64,000 nt of DNA from Vulcanisaeta distributa JCM 11216 (GTDB lineage Archaea; Thermoproteota; Thermoprotei; Thermoproteales; Thermocladiaceae): contig NZ_BBBI01000004.1 in NCBI RefSeq assembly GCF_001315985.1, positions 105,230-169,229 on the forward strand, given 5' to 3'. The translations under genes were made by a program, and so were the position numbers. A model generated the notes under the pieces. The model saw nothing but the letters and a program-made list of their open reading frames with translations, had not been told where the DNA came from and did not search any database. Positions 28,635 through 38,950 of this stretch are shown here, in pieces. The number at the start of each line of letters is the position of its first letter. The first letter of the stretch is position 1.

Positions 28635-29961
28635 GTGCCCGGCATCTTAGCTAACGTTGATTATGAGGAGCCGCTTACCAGGTACAGGATAAGGGAGGTC
28701 CTCATTGAGGCACGTAAGCGGTCAATAAGTTATGTAGATAAGATGAAACACGAAGTACTGGCTGACTCATTCTACGTACACTATAGACAACCAATACTCA
28801 GAATACCCGCTGGCAATGAGGATTTGGAGACGTCGTTATGGAGATTCGTGGTATTCACGTACATCAGGAGCGAGGCCTACGGTGACGTATCCAGGATAAC
28901 CAGGTTGAACGGTAGGTTGTCCAGGGTAATGGCGATTAAACTGCTCAAGGTGTATAATAGTATCCTGAGCAAGATGGATAGGAATGACTCCTTTAGGCAG
29001 ATGGTTGAGTCCGCCATGGACCAGAAGAACGCATCATCCAGGGAGAGTAGGATGAACCTAGAGCGGGAGGTTAGGTCATTAATAAACTTCTACGTTGGCA
29101 GTATGAAGAAGGTAAGCGAGACGGTTAACAAGGTTAAGATGCTCTTTGGGGACTCCGTGGGCCATGAAATAGCGGATATATTACTAAGCACGGACATTGA
29201 CCCATACAGGCTAAGGTTAATCTCAATGCTAAACTCACTGATTAGGTTGATCGTGGACACCAGGTACACGGTGGATGTGGTGGAGGATAGGGATGCCGAG
29301 CAGGTTGGTACAATTGGCGGGGTTAAACGCATGACAAAGGCGTCAGAGCTCAGGGACATGATACCAAGCGAGAGGATGCTCATGAAATTCGCCAAGCCAG
29401 TATTCGCGTATAAATTAGCCATGGGCAACGTACTAGTTAGGGAGAGGAGGGCGGTCAAGAAGCCAAAGATCTACATGCTAATTGACAAGAGCGGCTCGAT
29501 GTTCTACACGGTTAATATAAACATATTCGAGGTGGGGGGGCCATTAGTAAGATCACGTGGGCCACAGCCCTGGCCGTAATACTCTCCATGAAGGGCGGGA
29601 ACCTAGCCGTGAGGTTCTTCGACCAGCAGGTATACCCAATGCTAACGAATAAGAACGATGTCATAAAGATGCTCCTCTCATTAATACCACTGGGCGGTAC
29701 GGACATAACAAATGCCGTGAGGGCTGCGGTACAGGATGCCCTGGAGAAACCATCACTGAGGATTATAAACTGGTAATAATAACCGACGGTGAGGACGACA
29801 ATGTGGATCCAACGGTATTTAACAAGGCTAAGTCTGTATTTAGGTCCGTCAAGGCACTACTTGTCGGTGGTGAAAATGGTATTATTGAGGAGAATGTGGA
29901 TACGATAAAGATTCAGGAACTAACCAGCGAGAGCCTGTCCCGCACAATTAAGAAGATTTAG
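28635..29961 (+). CDS. VWA-domain protein, CoxE-like (frame broken)
   Basis: About 440 residues. N-terminal 250 residues are helical and basic with a segment VGTIGGVKRMTKASELRDMIPSE..., as in proteins paired with MoxR AAA+ ATPases. The VWA domain has a MIDAS motif DKSGSM, then GGNLAVRFFD and IPLGGTDITNAVRAAV, VIITDGEDD. Breaks: G7 at 29534-29540 (G8 or G5 gives VG(G)AISKITWATALAVI) and a short A run near 29771 (RIIKLVIITDGEDD). Such proteins act in metal insertion or complex maturation, but no MoxR ATPase is adjacent here. The 3' end overlaps the PTPS gene by 14 bp. Confidence 0.8.
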
Positions 29962-30373
29962 CCTCAAAGCAATTAATCGGTGAATCACAGACAATTACCT
30001 GAGCCTCAGTAACATCATTAATACCCAATTTCCTCAAGATCTCCATCAACCTATCCATGAAGTACCAAGCAACGCACTCACCGGTAGCTCCCTCAGGTAT
30101 GCAGGGTACCTCAACAAACTCGCTGGGCATTAATCCCTGGGCACTTTCCATGCTCGACTTTATGTACTTACCATCGAAGGCATTAATGATACCCTGGACC
30201 TCACGCCTAACCCCATCAATGTCGGTCACGAGCATCCTCCTACCCCCCCTGACACAGAGCCTTATTGTGATGTCATAATTATGCCCATGAACACCACCAT
30301 AAACATCACTAAACCTAACCCTATGGGCTCCAGAGAACATGAACTTCATGGATAGGCAGGTAGACTCAACCAC
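29948..30373 (-). CDS. 6-pyruvoyl-tetrahydropterin synthase / QueD family
   Basis: 141 residues. Zinc ligands are in FSGAHRV (first His) and VHGHNYDI (HxH), the catalytic-type acidic residues in VTDIDGV and the C-terminal PTPS pattern GATGECVAWYFMDRL...EAQVIV. Converts 7,8-dihydroneopterin triphosphate or yields carboxytetrahydropterin for 7-deazapurine (archaeosine) synthesis; the precise reaction is not certain. The usual Cys of QueD is not clear. A GTG start at 30373 lies about 22 bp after a TTTTTATGC element on its strand. Confidence 0.82.
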   Translation of the reverse strand: MVESTCLSMKFMFSGAHRVRFSDVYGGVHGHNYDITIRLCVRGGRRMLVTDIDGVRREVQGIINAFDGKYIKSSMESAQGLMPSEFVEVPCIPEGATGECVAWYFMDRLMEILRKLGINDVTEAQVIVCDSPINCFEAKSS

Positions 30374-30426
30374 GAATACTTACAATAATACGCATAAAAA
30401 TGCATTTCCCATAGATTAATGGGGGG

Positions 30427-31192
30427 ATGGTTGGCAAGGTCATCATTGCAGGAGGAGGACCTGGTGACGAGGGATTACTGACGCTGAGATGTATCGAGGC
30501 CCTGAGGAACGCTGACGTGGTGATTTACGACAGGTTAATACCCAGGTCAGCCCTGAATTATGTGCATCAGGGGGGGTCGCAATTAATCTATGTAGGTAAG
30601 GAGCCGGGTAGGCACACGATGGAGGAGGACGAGATAATAAGGATAATGATAAGCGAGGCAGGCAGTGGCAAGACCGTGGTTAGGCTACATGGCGGTGATG
30701 CATTCCTATTTGGCAGGGGTTTTGAGGAGTGCATCGCAGTGCTCAATGCGGGGGATACCCTGTGAGGTCATTCCAGGGGTGACCTCAGCCATAGCCGCGC
30801 CGGAGGCCTACTTAATACCGCCGGTTTTACGCGGCGTCTCTAGCTCGGTGGCCATAGTGACAGGCATGGAGGATCCGAGGAAGGGCAGGGCGTTCGTGAA
30901 CTTCAGGGAATTGGCTAGGGCCGTTAATACAATCATAATACTAATGGGCGCATCGAGGATAGGCGAGATAGCTAGGGAATTGATTGAGGGCGGTCTCGAC
31001 CCAGGGACATACGTGGCGATAATAACGAGGGTGTACATGGGGAATAGCAGGGTCACAATAACAACGGTGGGTAAGTTAGCCACTGGGGAGGTAAGTGTGG
31101 AGAATCCCTCCGTGATAGTGGTTGGGGATGTCGTACGTGAGGGATTAAAGGCTATGAAAATTGCGGGGATAAACTTCGAAATTGATGCTTAA
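30427..31192 (+). CDS. Uroporphyrinogen-III C-methyltransferase (frame broken)
   Basis: About 255 residues. SUMT signatures: VIIAGGGPGDEGLLTLRCIEALRNADVVIYDRL, YVGKEPGRHTMEED, VVRLHGGDAFLFGRGFEEC, IPCEVIPGVTSAIAAPEAYLIPP, and VAIVTGMEDP. It adds two methyl groups from SAM at C2 and C7 of uroporphyrinogen III to give precorrin-2, feeding siroheme and cobamides. A G5 run at 30750-30754 must be G4 (LNAGIPCEVIPGV). YVHQGGSQL has one extra Gly at a G7 run. It shares the pathway with hemD (3.6 kb) and cbiB (7.2 kb). Confidence 0.93.
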
Positions 31193-31216
31193 TAAAAGGT
31201 ACTATGAATAAATCAC

Positions 31217-31272
31217 GGGTGATGAGGCACGAGCGTGGCGGATGACGTGACGAGCTTGCGCCCATGCTGACC
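31217..31272 (+). ncRNA. Probable C/D box sRNA
   Basis: Boxes on the plus strand: C GTGATGA (31219-31225), a weak D' CGGA (31239-31242), C' GTGACGA (31247-31253, one mismatch) and D CTGA (31267-31270). Located in the 120-bp gap between SUMT and archaemetzincin genes. Weaker internal boxes than the other candidates. Confidence 0.6.
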
Positions 31273-31316
31273 CAGGTTATGCATTAAAGCCCTGGTTAGG
31301 GAAGTTAATTCAAGCC

Positions 31317-31850
31317 ATGAAGAGGATCCTAGTATTAACGGAGGTAGAGCTACCAAGCGACTTCCCGGGGGGGCAGATTGAGCATTACCTAGGTGATCTA
31401 GCCAGGGTTGAGATGAGGATGACAGACTTCGAGGGACTGAAGTCCCAGTTCAGGGACGTCAGGAGGGGGGGCCAAATAAGGGCTGACGCGCTCCTTGATT
31501 ACCTGGAGCCCAGGGTGAGGGGGGGTTACGAGGGATTCGACAAGATAGTGCTCGTGATCAACGATGATGGTTATGTTGAGGGGGGGCTAAACTTCGTATT
31601 CGGAGTCGCAAAGATAGGTGGTGCACTGGCCTTGGTATTCACGAAGAGACTACGCGGGGGGGAACAATCACTTTACCACCTAAGGATACTCAAGGAGGTA
31701 CTCCACGAATTAGGGCACTCCTTCGGGCTAGACCACTGTACAGACCCCAAATGCGTCATGTACTTCAGCAATACGATAGAGGACACAGACAGAAAGGGCC
31801 CAGGATACTGCCAAAGATGCATGGCGAGGTTACGCTCATTACTACGATGA
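31317..31850 (+). CDS. Archaemetzincin zinc metalloprotease
   Basis: 177 residues, complete. The signature is fully present: VLHELGHSFGLDHC (HExxHxxGxxHC) with CVMYFSN (the Met turn) and CQRC (second zinc site), matching HExxHxxGx3Cx4Mx17CxxC. The N-terminal domain (RILVLTEVELPSDFPGGQ) is the family's alpha/beta part. It is a cytosolic aminopeptidase-like metallopeptidase of unknown physiological substrate. Five G7 runs within 300 bp give five GG pairs where the family mostly has single Gly. Confidence 0.92.
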   Translation: MKRILVLTEVELPSDFPGGQIEHYLGDLARVEMRMTDFEGLKSQFRDVRRGGQIRADALLDYLEPRVRGGYEGFDKIVLVINDDGYVEGGLNFVFGVAKIGGALALVFTKRLRGGEQSLYHLRILKEVLHELGHSFGLDHCTDPKCVMYFSNTIEDTDRKGPGYCQRCMARLRSLLR

Positions 31851-31937
31851 TTAATAATAATCACCACAAAATACGTGTAGCGAAGGGAATTAACACCCAC
31901 ACCAGGATTTCCAGGGCACCTAAGGCATGCAATGAAC

Positions 31938-33557
31938 CTAAAGAATAGATAATCCCAAGTATTCATTTATTACACGATCAACATCACCCATGTCTTGTAA
32001 ATCCACACTCATGACCCTCGATGGGACGGGGGGGATTGCCAAGTAATCATTTTCGAGCAACCTCGTCCATGTCTGCGAAATCTTCCTCCCGAATACAGCC
32101 AATAACTCCCTAAATATCGATGAGTTGTACCAAGCGGCAATTAATGGGTTATTCGTCCTAACTATGTAGAAATCCTTCGAAGCGCACAACGGCTTGTCAC
32201 TATAATTAGCAATGACTTCATGACTCCTTAAGTCCACCTTATCGTGAATAAATACGTAACCATACGGCCTCTTAACCCGCAGCTGCCTCCACACGTGCTG
32301 GTACCACCTATCCCCAAACTTCAGGCTGGGATGCCCATACTCACGCCCCACTCAATGTACTTCCTAAGGTCACCCTCCGGCTCCTCGCCTATCGAGAGGA
32401 CGTAGTACCTCGGGTCACTTACGTATATCCCATCGCCGTAGTACTCAGGCTTCCTCAGGCACTTGACCAGGTACTTCCTGGGTATTACAAGTCTCATGCC
32501 ATTACCCCCCCTATTACCTATGGTAATTGTCGCTTCGTCCTCCCTCACAATGAACCAGTGAGCATTGGGTATGAAGAAGAAGTCAGGACCATACATCTCA
32601 ACACCCCCCCTAACAATCTCATCCCTACTCAGGTAACGTAGTAAACCATTATCCAGGGCCTCCTCAACCACCGAAATGAGCTTACTCGCCCTCTCATAAT
32701 CAAATAGACTAAGCCAATTCCTATCCGCGAAGGCAGGTAATCTCCGTAGGTTTATTGCCCCCCCAACCCTCCTTAAATCACCCTCATAGTAGTAAATCCC
32801 CCCCCGTCTCCGTATCTAAACCACCAACAAAACCTGCCGAACCACCCCCCCTCTTCCTGGCGAAGATTATCAACTCCTTAAAACCACTACCATCACTAAA
32901 CGACGGACCAACCCTATTCTCAACAAGCCCAATCACGTCATACCTCAACTTCAATAACCTCTTCACACCCTCACCCTGCTCCGTGTAAAACGTGGACGCT
33001 GGCATCACGAGAATGGCATAGCACCATCCCTGAGTATGTGGTCTATTAGGAAAAACGAGAGAACATGAAGACCAGGTCCCTCCTTACTATGAACCTCCCA
33101 TAACCCATCGATTCCACCAAACTTAACAATTCACCCCCCCTATTACGAACTAAGTGCCACCTAACGAAGGGCGGGTTTGTAATAACGAGGTCAGCCCTAT
33201 AACTCCATGCAACCCTAAAGGCATCGCCGCATATCACCTCAACATCACTATATAATGAGGACAGAATTCTACGGGCTAGCTCGCAAGGTCCCTCATTAAT
33301 CTCTATCGCTATCACCCTCCTAGGCCTAACAAGGTCATTTACGGCCGATAATGTAACCCCCGACCCGCAAATGGATCCATAACCACCACATCCCTCCTAT
33401 ACTCCTCACCCAACCCCCCCTTAAGGAAACTCCTAATTACGGCTAAGCCATCACGACTAGTGTAATACGACGAAGTACCCTTCCTATCCACGGTACTCTG
33501 AATCTCATACTGCTCATCAACTAAGTACAAGGCCTCCTCACCCAACCCCCCCCTCAC
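31938..33557 (-). CDS. N6-adenine DNA methyltransferase (frame broken)
   Basis: About 535 residues from five frame pieces. SAM motif I is MDPFAGRGVTLSAVND, followed by RVIAIEINEGPCELARRIL; the catalytic motif IV is ITNPPF (NPPF, N6-adenine or N4-cytosine type). C-terminal parts (YGPDFFFIPNAHWFIVRED..., KPLCASKDFYIVRTNNPLIAAWYNSSIFREL) resemble target recognition domains of type IIG/Eco57I-like enzymes. No nuclease domain or partner restriction gene is visible, so it may be a solitary methyltransferase. Breaks at C5 33354-33361, near 33015, C8 near 32798 and near 32345; with four breaks, a real pseudogene cannot be excluded. Confidence 0.72.
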
Positions 33558-33860
33558 TTCCCTAGAAAAAACCCTCGAATTTAATAGCTTCCCTAAATTT
33601 CAACCAACATTATAGCTACGCCACGTTGAAAGACACGACCATTTTTACGACTAGCAATACCCACATCAAAGCACCAGATTAAGTGCATCACCGCCGGCAC
33701 GAATAATTTAGTAAAAATAATGGTATAAATGAGGTAAATACCATGGGCATTAAGGTCCTAAACTGGTTATTACTACTAAGTATTAGTAATAATGAAAGAA
33801 GTAACACAACGATTACCAACGTAAGAACATTAAAACAAAGTATGGAAGAGGTGGTAATAA
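33558..33860 (+). promoter_or_regulatory. 303-bp divergent intergenic region with an inverted repeat
   Basis: Separates the methyltransferase (minus) from the ATPase operon (plus). It holds a 9-bp perfect inverted repeat TTATTACTA / TAGTAATAA at 33767-33775 and 33784-33792 with an 8-nt loop, and GAGGTGG at 33847-33853, 7 bp before the ATG, a good Shine-Dalgarno. The inverted repeat could be an operator controlling the operon; no other gene is seen. Confidence 0.5.
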
Positions 33861-35581
33861 ATGTCGAACTTGAACTCGAGCCTACTGAAGATGGGCAGTA
33901 AACTAATCATTGGACTCCGCATAAAGAAGGAAGTAAATGCTTGGGACCTGGCTCAAGCCCTTGATGGGCTGAGGATCACGGTTATAAGGGATGAAGTGGG
34001 GGGGCTCATAATACTGCATACACCGGCCCACATCCCGCTATTCACAGCCATACATAGGGATAGGATAAGGCACTTACTCAATAAGTGGGTTGATTACGTG
34101 GAACCACTACCATCAGGAATAACGCTTAGCATAATCGATAATGTATCAATGAATTTCTCGGAAGTTAAGGTAAAGGCAATACCAGAGGTCCAGGTCTCCA
34201 CACCCACTATAGTAACAATGTGTAAGCTAGGCGATGATCAAGTGAGGTACTCATTATTCCTAAGAGGAAGCACCCACGGAAAAACCGACATACTCACATG
34301 CAGCAATAAGGCATTTCTACCACGACTCAGGGATAACATGGACCTAACCCTTAAACCATCGCCAAGGCCGGGCCGCATGTTCATGAGCAATTACTACCCA
34401 ATAGACATAGACCTAGCGAGACACTTAATAATACTTGGCGCCACGGGCTCTGGAAAGACCACGCTCGTGAGGTTGCTAATAAACGATGTGCTCCAAAGAA
34501 ATACGCTTAACAGAATCGTAATCTTCGACCCAACGGGTGAATACTCGTTATACCTGGCAGGTCGCGGCTACGTGGCTATACCCGGGGTAGACATCGCCGT
34601 AAACCCACTAACGTTGCCCAGGCATAGAGCCAGTGAATTACTCTCAATGGCGATTCAAGCTGCAGCTCTCATGTATGGCGAGAGCGATAATGGTGGTTTC
34701 TCATTCATTCAACTTGAAGTCCTTGAGAAGGCTCTTGATCGATTAGGCGATAGGAATACCCTGAGGGATCTGTACGTGGTGTTAAATAGTCTTGAGCAGG
34801 AGATGAGGAGGAATGATTACTTAAACGCTATTTCCGCGGTGAGGCGTAGGTTGAGGAAGTTGATGATAACAGCGCTCATGAGGAATACACTAAGTAATAG
34901 TGCTGTTCGGTCTAGGTTATTGGTCATAAACATGGCACCGTTATACTACGTATCCCAACTCGCCGCTGTGATATTCACACTAACGTTTCTTGAGGTGCTT
35001 AGTGGTTTGTTGAGTAACTCCCTCATTATTGTTGATGAGGCTCATAGAATTCTCAATAGGTATGTGGTTGGTGAGTCGATTATTGAGAGGTTGATTAGGA
35101 GGGTAGGCATGACGGTGCTACGCTTATCCTCGTGACTCAGGACCCACTCGATGTTAAGAGGAATGTGCTTGACATTGTTGGTCACTACGCTATCTTTAAG
35201 CTTAATGGTAGGTCGGCTATTGAGGCTGCGGATTTGCTTGGTGTTGATGAGGAGGGTATCATTAGGTTGAGGCCACTTGAGTTTTACTATCATGGTGATG
35301 GCATTACCGTTAAGGCGTACATAATGGGTAATCAAGGAGGTAACTACCCAATCACTTCGGACATTATTTATAGGAAAATGCTCGAGAGGATCGATGATCG
35401 GGACTACGTTGGTGCCATGATTAGGAGGTTTGGGCGTTCGTTGAACCCTGTACTTGTTCCTCAGGTAATTGAGTTGGGTAGGAAGTTGGGTTATGATGTT
35501 AGGTCCATTATTCAATTGGCTGCGAGGAAGGATCCTGAGTATTACAGGTTGCTTTCGAGGGTGGTTATTGGTGAGGATTAG
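33861..35581 (+). CDS. HerA/VirB4-superfamily ATPase 1 (frame broken)
   Basis: About 573 residues. The N-terminal 150 residues have no clear motif. Walker A is ILGATGSGKTTLVR, followed by VIFDPTGEYS, a feature of HerA/VirB4/FtsK-like enzymes; Walker B is SLIIVDEAHRIL. After a break near 35113 the sequence continues ATLILVTQDPLDVKRN, the sensor-type strand. It would be a hexameric DNA pump. Its stop overlaps the next gene by 11 bp. The three-gene operon suggests a membrane-associated DNA translocation machine. Confidence 0.8.
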
Positions 35582-35867
35582 GTTAATTATCGCTATTGTT
35601 ATTGCAATTGCTACCTACGTCATTGACCATAGGGCTTACTTAATCGTTATCAATACTCTAATACCCCTCATTTTGATTAAGGACTTAATCGGCCTTAGGG
35701 AACGGGTTAGGTTGTTCATTAATAATGGAGACCCTGTGGAGTCTGTGAGGGTTGGGTTGGAGGGTATTGAAGTAAATGGTAGGGAGATTGTGGGTCTTAG
35801 GGTATTAAGTACGCCGTATACATTTGATTCCTCGTTTGAGGAGGCCCTGACCAGGCGCGCGCATTGA
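35571..35867 (+). CDS. Small membrane protein of the ATPase operon
   Basis: About 98 residues from a GTG that overlaps the previous gene. Two adjacent hydrophobic helices (RLIIAIVIAIATYVI and AYLIVINTLIPLILIKDLIG) are followed by a soluble 50-residue tail. Its stop overlaps the next start as TTGA, so either tight coupling or a frame break joining it to the second ATPase is possible. In the second case it would be the membrane domain of one VirB4/VirD4-like protein. Confidence 0.6.
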   Translation: MRIRLIIAIVIAIATYVIDHRAYLIVINTLIPLILIKDLIGLRERVRLFINNGDPVESVRVGLEGIEVNGREIVGLRVLSTPYTFDSSFEEALTRRAH

Positions 35868-37681
35868 TTAAGCTATTCTCTAGGTATAGGGTTATTGTCT
35901 TGATGTCGGCGGATGAATACGTGATTGGCGTTGATAGGGATTCTTACCATGAGTTCACATCCGAGCTTGAGAGACTTGGTATTAGGGCTACTAGGATTAG
36001 TGGCTTTGAATTAGCTAATGCTCTTAGGATGCGTATTAGACGAAGGTCATTAAGCAGGCTCCCATTACTTCTGTTAGTAATTCCTGCATTGGTCACGGTC
36101 TCAGCCTACGCATTACTAGTGCCTCCTATACTATACATTGCTTACTCTGTTAGTGATTTCTCGAGGAGGAGGTTCGTGGTTAATGTGGGGTTTAATAATG
36201 AGGTCATTTACGATTTGAGGACTACCGTAATTATGGATAATACTATGGTTAGGGCCGACGCATTAAGCCTTAGGAGTAGGATTGCTCAGTCACGTGCAAG
36301 TGTATTGGTGGTGATATCTAGTAGTGATAGGTTGAGGGATTGGGTTAAGGGTACCGCCAGTAGGGTTTATGGTAAATTCCTGATGCTCAGGCATATTAAG
36401 TACTTCCTTAATTATAAGGATTTTGAAGCCGTATTAAAGAGGATTCAGCAGGGTGAGGACATATACTCACTTTACCTCGCCAGTACGGCTAAGTTCGATT
36501 CCTCATTCAAGTGGGGGGGATGGGCACCGGCATTACCCATATCGAAGTTGTTAAATGGTGATGATGGCCCTGCGTGGTCTATGGAGTTAAACTTGGTGGT
36601 GTTTACGCCGTTTACATACCCATCAGTGTATGAAAGACGTGGCCTTGCCGTAATAGGAAAGGATGTTAATAATAGGGAGATTTACTGGTCATTTGGTGGG
36701 TTGAGTCCTCATGTATTGGTAATAGGGCCGACGGGCGCGGGGGGGAAGACTACACTGGCCATGAGTATTGCCTATCAGGTTAAGCGGAGGTTGGGTAGCA
36801 ACGTTAAGTTGGTGGTGATTGATCCACATGGGCATACCGAGCTCCTCAGTAGATTAATTAATGTGAGGGTTGTCGACTTAAGCAAGGTCAAGGTCATAAC
36901 GAGAGAACTGCCCATGTTAATTGAGGCGATACAAATGATTAATCCACTACTATTACTAGGTACTGAAGGTGCTTTACTGCGTATGGCGAGTATTGGCGTT
37001 AATAGTGTTTCAAGCATCGATGATTTAATAAAGCGACTTGAGGGGGGGCTTTCGAATAATTTAATATTAAAGGAGGCGTATTATAACCTGTATAATATAC
37101 TTACGCCCATAATCAACTACTACGGTGGCTTAACAAGCAATGTAATGTTTAATGTGTATGATTTACTTAATGATGATGTTGTCTTCGTCATGAGGTCAAT
37201 ACTCAGTGATGAATTAATTAGGTATTTATCGATGCTCATATTGCTATCTATTGCTAAGAAGGCAATATCCGAATGCCGTAATCTACCGTGTCCATTGAGG
37301 TACTTAGTGATTATTGATGAGGCGCACAACGTACTTAAACTACAGGGTGAATACAAGGTATTTGGTATTGATGATCCGGTGGAGAGGGTGTTCAGGGAAT
37401 TGAGGAAGTTCGGTGTGGCTTTATTCGCATTGATGCAACCACCACTTACTGCCCTTAATGAGGGTATCCTGGGGGGGAATGTGGGTACAACGATTATACT
37501 GTCTGGGAATTCGCAATATGCGTCTCATGTTGCATCGAGTATTAGTGGCATGGATGATGATGACGTAATGTGGTTATTGAGTGGGCAGTATAGGGCCTTG
37601 GTTCTACGCCAAGGATTACCTAGGCCGATTAAATTATTTCAACTCTTTGTTCCTAGGGAGTTAATAATGGAAAAACGATGA
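35864..37681 (+). CDS. HerA/VirB4-like ATPase 2 with N-terminal membrane segment
   Basis: 605 residues. A short N-terminal domain, then two hydrophobic helices (LPLLLLVIPALVTVSAYALLV PPILYIAY region, residues 65-95), then the ATPase: Walker A appears as VIGPTGAGGKTT, one Gly too many because of the G7 run at 36739-36745 (expected GPTGAGKTT); VVIDPHGH; Walker B YLVIIDEAHNVL; later FALMQPP and NVGTTIILSGN. Membrane-tethered VirB4/VirD4/CedB-like pump. With ATPase 1 it forms a pair that could load and drive DNA through a channel. Confidence 0.8.
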   Translation: MIKLFSRYRVIVLMSADEYVIGVDRDSYHEFTSELERLGIRATRISGFELANALRMRIRRRSLSRLPLLLLVIPALVTVSAYALLVPPILYIAYSVSDFSRRRFVVNVGFNNEVIYDLRTTVIMDNTMVRADALSLRSRIAQSRASVLVVISSSDRLRDWVKGTASRVYGKFLMLRHIKYFLNYKDFEAVLKRIQQGEDIYSLYLASTAKFDSSFKWGGWAPALPISKLLNGDDGPAWSMELNLVVFTPFTYPSVYERRGLAVIGKDVNNREIYWSFGGLSPHVLVIGPTGAGGKTTLAMSIAYQVKRRLGSNVKLVVIDPHGHTELLSRLINVRVVDLSKVKVITRELPMLIEAIQMINPLLLLGTEGALLRMASIGVNSVSSIDDLIKRLEGGLSNNLILKEAYYNLYNILTPIINYYGGLTSNVMFNVYDLLNDDVVFVMRSILSDELIRYLSMLILLSIAKKAISECRNLPCPLRYLVIIDEAHNVLKLQGEYKVFGIDDPVERVFRELRKFGVALFALMQPPLTALNEGILGGNVGTTIILSGNSQYASHVASSISGMDDDDVMWLLSGQYRALVLRQGLPRPIKLFQLFVPRELIMEKR

Positions 37682-37714
37682 ATAATTTTGAGGGGAAATG
37701 CCAATAAGTAGTAT

Positions 37715-38168
37715 TCAACTCACGTTATCACCTTTATCTTCATTGCTAACCTTAATATCGGTGTAGTATGACCGATCTGACATGAAGACCTCGACCTTCT
37801 TGGCATTTAAGCTCTTGGCTATGTACTCGAAGGCAGCCATTGGGTTTGTATGGCTACCGCAGGTGTATACGTCTACCGTGGCATACTCATGCTCGGGCCA
37901 GGTGTGGATTGATATGTGGCTCTCGGCGACTATGGCAACTACGGATATCCCACCATTAACCCCCAAACTTGTAATAAAACGTTGAAACAACCAACGCGCC
38001 AGCAACATCTGCCGCCTCCTTAACAACCTTTAATAGATATACCTCATCCTTAAGTAATTCCCTGCTGCAACCATACAAATTTCCATATACGTGTACCCCA
38101 TACACTAATGCATTCCTCTCCCTGCCCCCCCCAGTTCTATTAGGGTTTGGGTCGTCATTTTCCCCCAA
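37715..38168 (-). CDS. speD: S-adenosylmethionine decarboxylase proenzyme (frame broken)
   Basis: About 150 residues. The C-terminal half contains the autocleavage site AESHISIHTWPEHEYATVDVYTCG, where the Ser after AE gives the pyruvoyl group; the N-terminal half has HVYGNLYGCSRELLKDEVYLLKVVKEAADVAGA. Produces decarboxylated SAM for polyamine synthesis (spermidine and longer polyamines in thermophiles). The break is a C5 run at 37960-37964; C4 gives YYKFGVNGGISVVAIVAES. N-terminal extension GENDDPNPNRTGG before the domain is unusual. Confidence 0.93.
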
Positions 38169-38327
38169 TATTGGACGTTTTTTGAGTAATGCGTACCCAA
38201 CCCATATATAAACATATCCCCCCCTTGAAAACTAGCGGTAATACCTTGAATAAATAATAACATGCATGGTGCAGAATCGGCGGGGGGGATAAGTGTTAAA
38301 TACTTTTAGGTGCATTCTTTTGTTGGA

Positions 38328-38947
38328 ATGGAGAAGCTTAATTATTTTAAGAGTGCGTATGTGGAGATTGGAAATTTTATTTTGAATGCCCTCAATGTTA
38401 TTGATATTAATGATATCGAGCTATTCATAGATTCTTTAATAAATGTTTATAAGAGTGAAAGGAAGGTCCTCGTTGTTGGCGCGGGTAGGTCAGGTCTTGT
38501 GGGTAGGGCATTCGCGATGAGGCTTATGCACCTTGGTTTTAGGTCCTACGTACTTGGCGAAACCATAACGCCCAGTGTTGGCGAGGGTGATTTGGTTGTG
38601 GCATTTCGGGTAGTGGTACGACGACTATGGTAGTGGCCGCTGCGGAGGCAGCTAAGAAGATGAAGGCCATGGTGGTGGCAATAACGAGTTATAAGGACTC
38701 GCCACTGGCCAGCTATGCCGACTTAATTGTCCAAGTCCCAGGTAGGACTAAGGTGGCCAAGATGGATGATTATTTCGCGAGACAGATACTCGGTCTTCAT
38801 GAGCCATTAGCACCCCCCCTGGGGGGGACTCTCTTCGAGGATACTGCAATGGTCCTCTTAGACGCGGTAATTGCGGAGTTAATGCATAGGCTTAATAAGA
38901 CCGAGGATGAGATAAAGACGAGACATGCAAATATAGAAGTACCCTAG
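38328..38947 (+). CDS. 6-phospho-3-hexuloisomerase (SIS domain, frame broken)
   Basis: About 205 residues. Phosphosugar-binding SIS pattern: [55 protein letters not shown], continuing [28 protein letters not shown] and [19 protein letters not shown] converts 3-hexulose-6-phosphate to fructose-6-phosphate in the ribulose monophosphate pathway that archaea run in reverse to make pentoses. The break (38607) needs one A in GCATTTCGG. C7 and G7 runs sit back to back at 38813-38827 ([11 protein letters not shown]). TTAAATACTTTT about 27 bp before the ATG suggests a leaderless mRNA. Confidence 0.88.
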
Positions 38948-38950
38948 GCC

